Assembly (NCBI GenBank): GCA_036346375.1
Contig: CM070511.1
Coordinates: forward strand, 2,790,001 to 2,854,000
DNA from: Guadua angustifolia
Lineage: Eukaryota; Streptophyta; Magnoliopsida; Poales; Poaceae
DNA: 64,000 bases
Direction of reading: 5' to 3'
The translations under genes and the position numbers were made by a program. The notes beneath the pieces were generated by a model, which saw only the letters and a list, made by a program, of their open reading frames with translations, ran no database searches and was not told where the DNA came from. Within the stretch, counting starts at the first letter, position 1; each line of letters starts with the position of its first letter. Below, in pieces: positions 23,803 to 33,489 of the stretch.

Positions 23803-24033
23803 GGGCCTGTTTGTTTTAGCTTTTGATTCTGGATTCTGGCCCTAAAAGCAGAATCAAAAACAAACAGCCCGATTCTAGAATCCAATTTCCACAATCCAGC
23901 CCACCTATATACACTAGAATCCACAATCCATTTCATATGTGCTTTTGGATTACAGCTTTTGGAGAATCAGCTTCTTTACAACCACAATCCAGAATAAGCT
24001 TTTAGAGAATCCAAAGATGAAACAAACAGGCCC
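23803..24033. mobile_element. PIF/Harbinger-type MITE (Tourist-like), 231 bp
   Basis: The terminus gggcctgtttgttttagctt faces its inverted counterpart ending agatgaaacaaacaggccc. The 3-bp target duplication tta is perfect (23800-23802 and 24034-24036). The interior is largely self-complementary (repeated attctggattctgg/ccagaataa motifs). It has no coding capacity. Confidence 0.85.
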
Positions 24034-24194
24034 TTAATACCCTTTGGTGAATGGCGGTCCGCAAATCATTCTAAATCTAAACATCTCTCCAAATTGTTCA
24101 CACCGGTTGTCACTATTGTCTATGACCATTGAAACCGACTCAAAAATCAACCATGGAGTATCGACTCTGAACAATTCTTCAATGCTACTAGTTA

Positions 24195-24622
24195 GGCCCC
24201 GTTTGTTTCAGCTAGGGATTATGAAAAGCAGCTTTTAAAAGCTGGAAGGGCAACAAACAGCTAGCTTTTAATCTAGATTATAACAATCTGGAGGCCAGAT
24301 TGTAGCAATCCCACAATCCACTCTTCCCCAGCTTTTCCCAGCTTTTTTTTTGCAAAAGACCACAATACCCATCCAACTTCAACCAAAATTACCCACCATT
24401 GCCCCCAACTTTCCCCAGCTTTCCCAACTTCAACCAAAATTACCCACCATTGCCCCCAGCTTTCCCAACTTCAACCAAAATTACCCACCATTGCCCCCAA
24501 CTATAATCTGGGTTCCCAAACAACCATGAGCTTTTCAACCTCCAGCTTTTTAACAATCCAGCTTTTACAATCTAGTTTTTAAAAGCTGCTTTCCACAATC
24601 CCTAGATGAAACAAACAGGGCC
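24195..24622. mobile_element. PIF/Harbinger-type MITE, 428 bp, with internal tandem repeats
   Basis: The terminus ggccccgtttgtttcagcta pairs with tagatgaaacaaacagggcc at the right, over about 26 bp with two or three mismatches. The duplication tta is perfect (24192-24194 and 24623-24625). The middle carries three copies of a repeat built around caaccaaaattacccaccat. No genes. Confidence 0.85.
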
Positions 24623-25568
24623 TTAGAAGGACCATGCTTCAGAGAATCAGAGACCAACCCGATTGGCAAGCTTCTCACACTAAGCACAAAATTTCACAAG
24701 CATTAATCGCAAATGTAGCCTCGACGACCGCAAATTGGCAAACTAAATGTCACGATGCAGAGATGCAATCGTCCAGTGTTGCTCTCTAGTAGTAGCATCA
24801 ATCAAGAACTCGCCGTACTTCAAGAACACGGTAGCACTGAGTGCGGTGTGTAATCAAAGAAGAGAGGCGTACCTGGGTGTGGGGTCGAAGGTGTGACTGG
24901 GAAGATTTCTAGAGCTATTGAGTCTGGCCACTTGGGCTTTGACAGGAGGCCCTATACTAGTTGGTAGGCTGGAGTTCCGCCCATGATTGCATTGCACCTT
25001 GGAAGTCCCCTACAGCCATATTTTCCAGTTCACTGTCTTTTTTTGGATCAGCTCTACGGATGCTTGGTTTACTTCGTTACTGCCTACTTAGATGGCTTCA
25101 TCTTCTGGGCCAGTCCATTCTATTACTGGTCATATTTCATTGGTGCAAAGAGTTCATGGGTTGTGATACGAGCACTCGTCAGCATAAGGAGCTGGAACAA
25201 GATCTGCAGAGTGTTCAAGGCTAGGGGTGGGCATACGGTTAATTCGGTTTTTTTGGTTCAGTTATTTCAGTTTAAAAATATTTCGGCTTTCGAAAACTAG
25301 AAACTGAAATTTTTGGTTCAAATCCTAAAAGCGAACCGAATTAACCGAAAAAATTCGGTTCGGTTAATTCGGTTTTTTCGGTAAACCGAATGTCATACCC
25401 ACCTCTTCTATCTTTCTGTTTATATAGATGAATTTCTTATGTTTCCCTGACAGTCCGCAACTATTTTTACCCTCTAATTTGCCTAGATTTCTATCTTTTT
25501 CATTGGTCATGTATTTGCTATGAGCAAAGAAGATAACAAGTTTATTTGGTTTGTTCCATACCACAAAG

Positions 25569-25738
25569 CTACAGGATGACAATAGAGCCTTAGATCATCT
25601 AACCAGGCAAAAAGAGGCAGCACTACTAGAAGCAGAAAGGTCTGTGCAAATTGCAATGGCAAAAGCTGCTATGGTTGATGACTTGCAAAACAAGAACCAA
25701 GAGTTGATGAAGCAGATTGAGATATGTCATGTATGCAG
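25569..25738 (+). pseudogene. Captured exon of microtubule-associated protein 70 (MAP70)
   Basis: The frame reads LQDDNRALDHLTRQKEAALL and then AMVDDLQNKNQELMKQIEIC, the conserved coiled coil of plant MAP70 proteins, which bind cortical microtubules. The left border is an AG acceptor (accacaaag). The right border is a disrupted donor near atatgtca|tgtatg, followed by intron-like AT-rich DNA. The exon thus seems to have been copied together with flanking intron. Only this exon is recognised, so no protein function is expected unless fused into a transcript. Confidence 0.85.
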
Positions 25739-28348
25739 GTGTATGTAGTATATTCTTGGTCATCAGGAGAAAATAACATCAACATACCAATGGAACTACG
25801 GAAATGTTGAATCGGTTGCTTTATTCATTGCAGGAAGAACATAAGATCTATGAGCAAACAGTTATTTATTGCAAAATGCCTCTAAATTCACTATGTATAT
25901 ATAAACACATCAAAATCGATCTGATCTAAGCACACATCACAAACCACAATCACAAATCAACCGAACAAGCACAAATCACAACAAGCAATGAAGTGAACAA
26001 GCATAATGATTAATGAGATTTGGGAACACCTGCTTACAGCTCGGGCGATCGGGCCTCAGGCGATGGGAGGACGGAGATGGCTCAGCCACTTGGGCGATCG
26101 GGCCTTAGGGGATGGGACATGGGAGCTAGAAGGGCGGCGATTGGGGCCATGTCGGCAAGTGGCGGCGGCGGCGCCGTTGTTTCGCAACCTTGGGGTGGCC
26201 ACCAGGTAGGGTTGGAACCGATCGAGGCAGTGGAGGCACCAAGCGCCCTCTTGAGGAGGAGGTGAAGGACAAAGTCACGAATGCCGCGGATGCCTCCAAT
26301 CAATCCACCACCACCATGCGCGCCCCGGAGCCCATCACCTCGCCTAGGAAGTCGCCCCGGAGCCCATCACCTCGCCTAGGGAATCAGGAAGCACCGCGCT
26401 CGATGATGAAGAACGAGCAGGAAACAGCGTGGTAGGAGGGAGGAAGAGCGATCTCGTGGGGGTACGGGGTGAAGACCGGCGACGGCAGCGGAAGGGTGGG
26501 AGTGGGAGGGCGGCGCAGGTGGGGAGAGGGGGTGACAGAGCGTGCGAGAGAGGGGGAAGCAAGGGAGGCAGCTACTGCTTGCTTGGCCGGGGTCGGGGAA
26601 GGGCCGTAGGGGTGAAAACGGGTCGGATACGGTCAGGTAGTAGGTCATCCTGTATCCTACCCTAATTATTTTTTTTCGGATATGAATATGGGTACGGGTA
26701 GTGAAAAATCGGGTAGGATACTTGATCTGGGTATTTACTGAACGGTAGAAAATCTGGATCTGGGATATTATACTGACGGCACAATATTTAATACGGGTAC
26801 TTAGTCGTATAGTACGCAAACTACCTAGGATCAAAGTATGTGATAAAAATAATTTAACTAACACACATGGTCCAATTATCACACATAATTCAACACATGG
26901 AACCAAATTAAGATATAAGACAACACATAGAGTTCAATAAACACATGGATTTTAGTTTTCAGTTTGCCGAATGACAGAATCATAATGAATGATGAAACAT
27001 AAAACATATAGCCTGTATAGGAGCACAGCTAAAGCACCTGATTCACATACTATTTCCAAACTACCAAATCCAAATAAATGCAATACTTTTGTGACAAAAA
27101 AAAATCAGGAAGATACTATGAAGCATGAAGCTAAATCCAACAGTAGTATCAGTCATGTATCGAACGACGAGTAACAACCCAAGAACATCAATGCAGTTGC
27201 AAACAAGACAACTGAATTGGATCTTGGGATAATGATGCGATAGTGCATAGACAATTTTTGGACCCATGGTTAGGAAGGAGCAATTTGGTGTCATGCCAAT
27301 AGTAGTTCAAAACAGTAAGAAAAATGAAGTACCTGGTGATAAACAAAGCATAAAAAATGGGTGTACCTTATCTTTTAGTTCAGCAGATATTCCAAGTGCT
27401 TCAGGCTGTCTTATTTGCCCTGATTTTATCCAAACAGCGCAGCTAGTACAGCATCCTGATTATCACAAGTTTTCTTCACAAATTCAGTAATTTATACAGA
27501 TCACAAGTAGAGAAGATATGCTAGTCAGAGGGGAACTAAAAGGACGGATACCAGCTGCATCCAAAATTAGCATCTAGTCGTGTCAATTTGTCAAAATGGA
27601 ATAGATGTGTTTTTCTTGCTTAGTTTAGTTTTTCTTTAAACATTAGATATAAGCAATGACATAGGATGTCCAAAATGCTTTTGTTTTTCTTTTATGTTCC
27701 TTACAAGTCCAAAAATAATTATGCTGAAATGGTGTCAGCAATAAGCAACCAACCAATCCAGCCACAAAAATTAACTGGAAGATCAAGCTGGACATATTGA
27801 GGCCAATTATCTAGTGGATCCACAGCAAAATCGAAGTTTGGTAATAAGGGCAAAGATCGGCAGCTAATCAAAAGGACTATCTGTCTTCAGAAGCTAGTTT
27901 CAACCCAACCAATGCATCCAAGTGGCCTCCTAAAACCTGACATACGACTACATGGACTCGTTTTAAGGGTATGTGATCACGGGTAGGGGTGAAAACGGGT
28001 CGGATACGGTCGGGTAGTAGGTCATCCTGTATCCTACCCTAATTATTTTTTTTTCAGATACGGGTACGGGTACAGGTAGTGGAAAATCGGGTAGGATACG
28101 GATACGGATACCGGGTATTTACGAACGGGTAGAAAACGGATACAGGATATTATACGGACGGGTACAATACGAATAACGGGTACTTAGTCGAATAGTATGC
28201 AAACTACCTAGAATCAAAGTATATGATAAAAATAATTTAACTAACACACATAGCCCAATGGGTTGGTTTTCCACCCTATGATAATTTAGATGTCAATCCA
28301 AACATTTCAACCCACATCGTGTGCAGAAGGGGCAAAAAAAGGTCGTAA

Positions 28349-28558
28349 GTTTGCAACTTTAACAGCAACATCCTTAAACTGCATATGATCCCATGCATCT
28401 GGAGAATGGTTCATAATAGTGGTGGCAGAAGAGTTTGATGTGTTCCATGAGCTTCCCTGGACGATATCTAGCATAAAGGACTCCCAATTCTGTAAAGATA
28501 CCCATGTGCGTACGTTCGAGTCCAAGACCACTCTCCATGAGAGAAATAAGTTCATTAA
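28349..28558 (-). pseudogene. Captured clathrin heavy chain exon with internal deletion
   Basis: On the minus strand an intron-like sequence ending attatattgtag is followed by the frame NELISLMESGLGLERTHMGI and then LYARYRPGKLMEHIKLF. At about 28427 it jumps, in a different frame, to TTIMNHSPDAWDHMQFKDVA and ends at KVAN. Both parts match the C-terminal heavy-chain repeat region, and roughly 35 codons between them are missing. Divergence after KVAN coincides with a probable exon border. Clathrin heavy chain forms the vesicle coat, but this copy cannot encode a working part of it. Confidence 0.9.
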
Positions 28559-29564
28559 CTACAATATAATCATGCATGATCCATTCAAACAATAATGCTC
28601 AAATTAACTTCAGATCTTCGAAATTGCGCATTTTTCTGTTCAAAATTACAATGCTACTTTTTTGCATCTGAATTTACTCGCGAACAAATTGACTCCGTGG
28701 CCTGAATCTATTATACAATTGTGATTAGAACATAGGTTTGGAGCCAATGTGTAAGCCAAATTTTGTTATACAATTGCGATTAAAACTGTAGGCGATTTGC
28801 TGAATTGGACCAACTAACAAACAATGCCTAGTTACGTGGTCTCCTGAATTTCCCAATCGAATTCATCCGCTGGTTTCAGAAGCCTTTGTTTAATCCATGA
28901 AAATTACCAATTGGCAAATGACGAGCTAAAATTAATCGCTTAGGTCTCATGAACCCATTCCTAAATGCGATCGAAACCACAACATGGCCTTAAAAATCCC
29001 GCATCTAAACCCACAAATCAAGCAATCAAGTACTAGCATCTGGTATGGACCCAAAAATAATAATAATTGAAATCCAGACAAGCGCTAGGAATTGGAGATC
29101 AGAGCCTGACCTGATTACGATGGCCGGAGGCAAAGGGGAGGTAGCGATAGAGAGGGGAGCACGAAGCCTGGCGCCGCTGACTTTTGATTCCGAGTGCTCC
29201 CCCTCCTACCCGCGTTGCTTCCGCTGCTGCCTTCGAGCGCTCTCGCGGAGCTGATGCGGTGTTGCCCGAGGCCCAGAGTGGAGGACGACGACGACGAGCC
29301 GACGACGACGAATGGCGACCAGGCTCTCTCCTCTCCCTCCGCCAATTCCGGCTTCCCTGCGGCGCCCTCGCTCACAACCGCGCCGGTTTTTGGTTGATCG
29401 AATGTTGTTCTGGCCACTCTCCTGGTAAACCCTAAACAATATTGGGTTGGGCCAATTTGGGCCTGAAAGATGAAAGCAATGGGTGTGGGCTACTGGGTTA
29501 TATTTTATACTCTCGGGTACCCGTATCCGCCCGAGATCCTCGGGTATTTGCCGGGTAGTGCTCG

Positions 29565-30275
29565 TAGGGGTGAAAACGGTCGGAAATGGTCGGAAAACAC
29601 TAAAACCATTTTTGTTTTCATATTTTTTCTCGGAAACGATATCGGAATCGATAACTACGGAAACGAAAACGGCATCGGTAATTCGAAAATATCGGAAACG
29701 AAAATTCGATACAAAATATATATCGATAACGATCGAATCCGAAAAAAGACCCAGAACGTCGTAAGGACATGTACCACCAATTGACTTCAAAAATTCACAC
29801 AAATAGTACATCCACATAGAAATTAGTAATTAATAAATATTCACAAATTTACGATGAACACACATCAAATTTTAGACTTGAATGACTACATTAGAGTTTT
29901 GTTTTTATGATATTTAAAAATATCTATGATTGGTTAAATCATGAAAATGGGTGAAGATTGTAGCCCTCGTGATAAGCTTCGCATAGAGTCCAAAATCACC
30001 TAAATCGGAGTTCGGAGTAAAAAGTTATGGGCGCTTAGTGACCGGAAGGAGTGTGATTTGTGGTGGAATAATTCCGGTAATTACCGACGGAATTTACCGA
30101 TTTTTCCGGATATCGAAGGAAACGGTCGAACTGATCAAAACCGTTATCAAGTATCGCTTCCGACAAAATTACCGATTCGATTCCGATTCGATTCGAAAAT
30201 TACCGATATCGACATCGTCCGGTTGAAAATTTTCAAAACGGTTTCGAATTTCGAATTACCGATACCGCCACCCTA
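29565..30275. mobile_element. hAT element D, innermost layer, Ac/Ds-like
   Basis: The 711-bp element starts taggggtgaaaacggtcgg, very close to the Ac/Ds terminus, and ends ccgataccgccaccct-a. The 8-bp duplication agtgctcg is perfect (29557-29564 and 30276-30283). The interior is filled with cggaaacga/tcgtttccg-type subterminal repeats and has no gene fragment. It sits in element C and is therefore the youngest of the four. Confidence 0.92.
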
Positions 30276-30901
30276 AGTGCTCGCTCCGAATCCGACTCGA
30301 ATCCGACGCTCAGCTATCTGGGTACTATCCGTATCCGACCCGAGAAAAAAATACTTGTATTCGTATTCGAAAAAACGGGTAAAAATACTATCCGTATCCG
30401 GTACCCAACGGGTAGGACCCGACCCATTTACACCCCTAATCACGGGAACCTTGGTGACAAACATGGAACAACCTCAACAGAACATTGAACTTCAAATGGG
30501 CAAACTTTATTTAATAACGAGTTTCATTTTACATCTAGAACATCACATTCTGAGCATAATCAAAATATTTCAGACATCAACGATACAAATGCATAATGAT
30601 ATGAGAAATTTCTGAAACCGGGACTTACAAACCTTCACACAATGTAGTTGTAAAGTCCATAATGATATGAGAAATGATTGTTCCGTGACTTAGATACAGA
30701 GTCCCTGCCAGATTCACAAGTGTGGCCAATTATTCGTCGCAATAGGTATAGGTAGCACAGAGATATGATCCAGAGAAATGGTAAGATGGCTATCTCATAT
30801 TTTTTGCACACCATCATCGGAACAAATTTATCTAATCCGTAACAAGAACAAGTGCGGCATACAAGTAAAATAAAAGAAGGGAGGGGTGGATGGGTTTGTA
30901 C

Positions 30902-30990
30902 CGAGATGATGTTCGGGTGGCGGAGGCGGAGGAGGAGGGCGACCTCGGAGGGGAACTGGTGCTCGACCTCGAAGGTGTTTGAGCTCGCAT
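30902..30990 (-). pseudogene. Captured Raf-like protein kinase fragment (HT1-type)
   Basis: The frame EVEHQFPSEVALLLRLRHP plus NIIS is the N-lobe (alpha-C region) of plant Raf-like MAPKKK/HT1-type kinases. It stops at a GT donor (ATCTCG|GTACAA) where these genes have an intron, and AT-rich intron-like DNA follows. Upstream on the minus strand is GC-rich sequence that may be the rest of a captured first exon, but the reading frame is not conserved. The catalytic residues lie in exons not captured. Confidence 0.75.
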
Positions 30991-31677
30991 CGTCTCTGTA
31001 TGTTGGCGAGGACCGGCGAGGCGACGGCGTGGAGGAGCAGCGGCGGCTTGCACGGCCTAGGCGACTTGAGGGCAATGGCCTGGGCGACGGGCCGACGGCG
31101 TGGCGGAGAAGCGCGACATGGAGGGGAGGCGCTGTGTTGAGGGGGCGGCGGCGTGGAGGACGAGGACGGGTAGGCGCTGCGGCGGCGACTCGGAGGTGTT
31201 TGAGCTCGGGCCGTCTCACCGAATGAGGGAGCAGGACGGGACGGCGCTGCGGCCGCCCACTCGGGGAGAGATGGGCCAGATGGCCCAGATGGGCTCTGTG
31301 AGCTGCTACAGTTCACCAGGTACCCGGAACAAAATACCCGTTTACCCATATCCGACCCGTTTTGATTGGGTATTTTCTATCCTGTATCTGACCCATATCC
31401 AAACAAAAAATATCCGGGTAGTATCTGAATCCGTACCCAAACCAAAATTACCTGAACCCATATCCAAAATTTCGGATAAATTTTTTTAGGATACGGATAC
31501 GAGTCGGGTATTACCCGGCCCGTTTTCACCTCTAAAGGGCCGAATGGGATAAGAATACACACAAATCGGTTTTTGGTTTTTTCGGTTCCAACATCAAAAA
31601 TCGAACCAGACCGAATATAGCCAAAATAAAAACCAAACCGTAAACCGGTTTTAATATTGCCCACCCCTATTCAAGGC

Positions 31678-31875
31678 CTGCCTTAGCCACAGTTTGATTG
31701 GGACCAAGGCACGTTGTACTGAACACTAAAATTCTTCTCTTCTTACTGAAGAAATGCCTATACCCTTTGCGCAAACCACGTTGTCTCAAACAAATGATGT
31801 AATGCTCGGAAAAATGACTCTGTTTCCCCATCTGACAGGGTTGCTGCTTATTCCCTTCAATAAAAGTATTGCCGC
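31678..31875. other. Flank between nested hATs and the Harbinger element
   Basis: Starts with the right target duplication of element A and should continue the disrupted HYD1 exon: an open frame of about 20 codons (ending ...GTKARCTEH) runs to a stop near 31,727. The rest is unassigned. Confidence 0.35.
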
Positions 31876-33489
31876 TATGGGCCTGTTTGGCATGGATCCG
31901 GATCCAAGATCCACGCTGCATCGGAGCGAATCCATGCCAAACGGGTCAGCTCCAAGTTTTTTTGGATCGCTGAGATCCAGGATCAGAGAGCTTTTCCAGT
32001 AGAAAAACTTGGATTGACTAAAACCTCGCTCCAAGAATGGATCCGCCTCTCAGGAAACGAACCAACCCCTGGGATTCACGGGAATTTACTCACTTTTGCC
32101 ACTAGGTATACACCCTAGCCGCATCCCACCGTGTCCGAACCCTAGGCCATCGGCGGCGAAAGACCATGGATGGTGACGACAGCAGACCATAGGCACCGGC
32201 AGTGAAAAGCTTGGGCGCCTTTCGCAAATCTACTTCTGGGAGGTGCGTGGCCCCTCACTCCTCGTTGTGATTTCGCAAATCTTCTCGTGATTTGAGGGGA
32301 GTTCTCTCTTTTTTCTCAGTTGTCTCAGCCCCTCACTCCTTGTTTTGATTTTGCTCCCTGTCTGCTCTTCGTCTTCTACAGCAGTGCGATTGGTGTGCGC
32401 GCGCTATTGCTTATTCCATGAGGAGTTGAGTGGCAAGAAGTCTGAATCCAGCCATCCTCCATTGATTCAAGTAGCCACCATGCCGCTGCACAAGAGGTAC
32501 ATGGCCATGATGCCTAATTGCAATTCCAGCCATTAGCTATTTTTTCAGAGAGATGCATCAACTAATAGTCTGGTGTGGCCATAATGCAGCACTAGTTTTA
32601 TGCGCCCTCTCCCATCCACGTTGTCAGAAGCTAGATCGGCGCCTAATCAGCCTCCATGTTCAGAAATTCCAACCACTTGTTTAGAAGAAACCAAAATGTA
32701 ATCATTTTCATGGGAAGAATTTCTATGAGATGAGATAAGACATCGGTATAGCTCAAAATAGTTCATACACAGCTGAACTTTTAAAGAATCCCATTTTTTT
32801 TGTCATTCACAACTAATAATCATTCACATCTAGCTGGCACGTTCAGAATCCCATTTTATTTGTTGATTACCTCTCAGAGGATTAGGGTTATGTTGCAACT
32901 CATAAATCGATTGGTAAGGAAGAAACACACATATGTGGTGAGGCCTTCTTATCTATGCCCTATCAATTCTCAATTGTACCATTTCATTTGCTGAAACTAT
33001 GACCAGATATGTAGTTGATTATCTGCAATAATTGGACACATGCAAGCTATTGTGGTTTCACGACATGGCTTCTTGTTTGAGCAAGTAGCTGCCTTGAAAT
33101 TTTGTACTCCAATGGCATCTACTATCATAGAGAGATAGTAACCTGTCTGGCTTGGAAATAAATTTGGTTGCTGGTCGTGAAAGGCGCTTTATGTTTGAAA
33201 GTTTGCTTCTTTTTTTAGTACTCTGAAGCTGAGGTACATATTGCAATCTTGGAAATCATTTCACTCTTCCATTGTAGACTAGCTCAGATAAATGTATGCA
33301 ACCAAACCTACCTAGTTGTTTCACCTACAATTTTGTACTACAATGGCATCTACTATCATAAAGAGATAGTAACATTTCTGCCTTGGAAAATAATCTGGTT
33401 CATGAAAGGATAAATACTCAATGTAAAAGATATTGTTCGGTCATTTGGTTGAGAAAAATGATATTGTCTTCATAGCTATATGTTGATAT

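Larger units (their letters stand above)
23179..24990. mobile_element. Probable degenerate hAT insertion inside the HYD1-like exon
   Basis: HYD1 homology breaks after the codons for YAIA and resumes at 24997. The intervening DNA starts tagtggcgaaactag and ends with an inverted counterpart ttccgcccatg, resembling the CAGTGGCGGAAC-type hAT terminus. The hexamer attgca is found on both sides, a likely remnant of an 8-bp duplication. It contains two later PIF-type MITEs. It has no transposase. Confidence 0.45.
22302..25221 (+). pseudogene. HYD1: Sterol delta8-delta7 isomerase (EBP/HYD1) pseudogene
   Basis: Fragments of the plant EBP-family enzyme, an ER membrane sterol isomerase, lie in order. 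22302-22436 encodes HLLMCW, then a stop, then VFTGLTHIIIEGTFVFTP. 22477-22586 encodes SRYVARDTETVTVEGITAVL in a shifted frame. 23166-23178 encodes YAIA. 24997-25221 encodes QLYGCLVYFVTAYLDG and the membrane-proximal C-terminus. The second Trp of the conserved MCWW is TGA (22337-22339). The first intron is only 40 bp, and an extra A after the 22477 acceptor shifts the frame. Further indels lie before QLYGCL. Exon 1 is absent. The last exon is cut by the nested hAT cluster; sequence directly after it (31678 onward) may be the displaced tail. This is a dead copy, since several independent lesions are visible. Confidence 0.82.
27984..30438. mobile_element. hAT element C, third layer (clathrin heavy chain fragment)
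   Basis: The left end taggggtgaaaacgggtcgg and right end tttacacccct-a form the termini. The 8-bp duplication atcacggg is perfect (27976-27983 and 30439-30446). Its first 270 bp are closely similar to the left end of element B, so this is a sibling inserted into a sibling. It carries a clathrin heavy chain fragment (minus strand) and a GC-rich segment at 29.1-29.4 kb. It is interrupted by element D. Confidence 0.92.
26607..31534. mobile_element. hAT element B, second layer (kinase fragment)
   Basis: The left end taggggtgaaaacgggtcgg and right end gttttcacctcta are inverted repeats (12 of 13). The 8-bp duplication aagggccg is perfect (26599-26606 and 31535-31542). Net of the elements nested inside it, its own DNA is about 2.5 kb: 26607-27983 and 30439-31534. 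It contains a Raf-like kinase exon fragment and a GC-rich 5'-gene-like region on the minus strand. Subterminal repeats are cgggta/tacccg-rich. No transposase. Confidence 0.92.
25222..31669. mobile_element. hAT element A, outermost of four nested hATs (MAP70 fragment)
   Basis: The ends taggggtgggcat and attgcccacccct-a are inverted repeats of at least 12 bp. The 8-bp duplication ttcaaggc is perfect (25214-25221 and 31670-31677). Subterminal regions are packed with ttcggtt/aaccgaa motifs, as in the element at 16.5 kb. It inserted in the last exon of the HYD1 copy. Its own DNA (25222-26606 and 31535-31669) carries a MAP70 exon and a GC-rich gene-like segment. The rest is the nested elements B, C and D. 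No transposase is seen, so movement must have depended on a source elsewhere. Confidence 0.92.

Noticed and set aside
26281..26435. A gene at the GC-rich part of hAT layer A (frame with SPRKSPRSPSPRLG)
   Set aside because: The repetitive Ser/Pro/Arg sequence comes from a duplicated 29-bp unit (about 26319-26380). No domain or start context supports a gene, although it may be captured 5' gene DNA.
27366..27440. A minus-strand exon (IRQPEALGISAEL) in hAT layer B
   Set aside because: It has a plausible acceptor and peptide, but I could not assign a family or a donor; not enough to call another captured gene.
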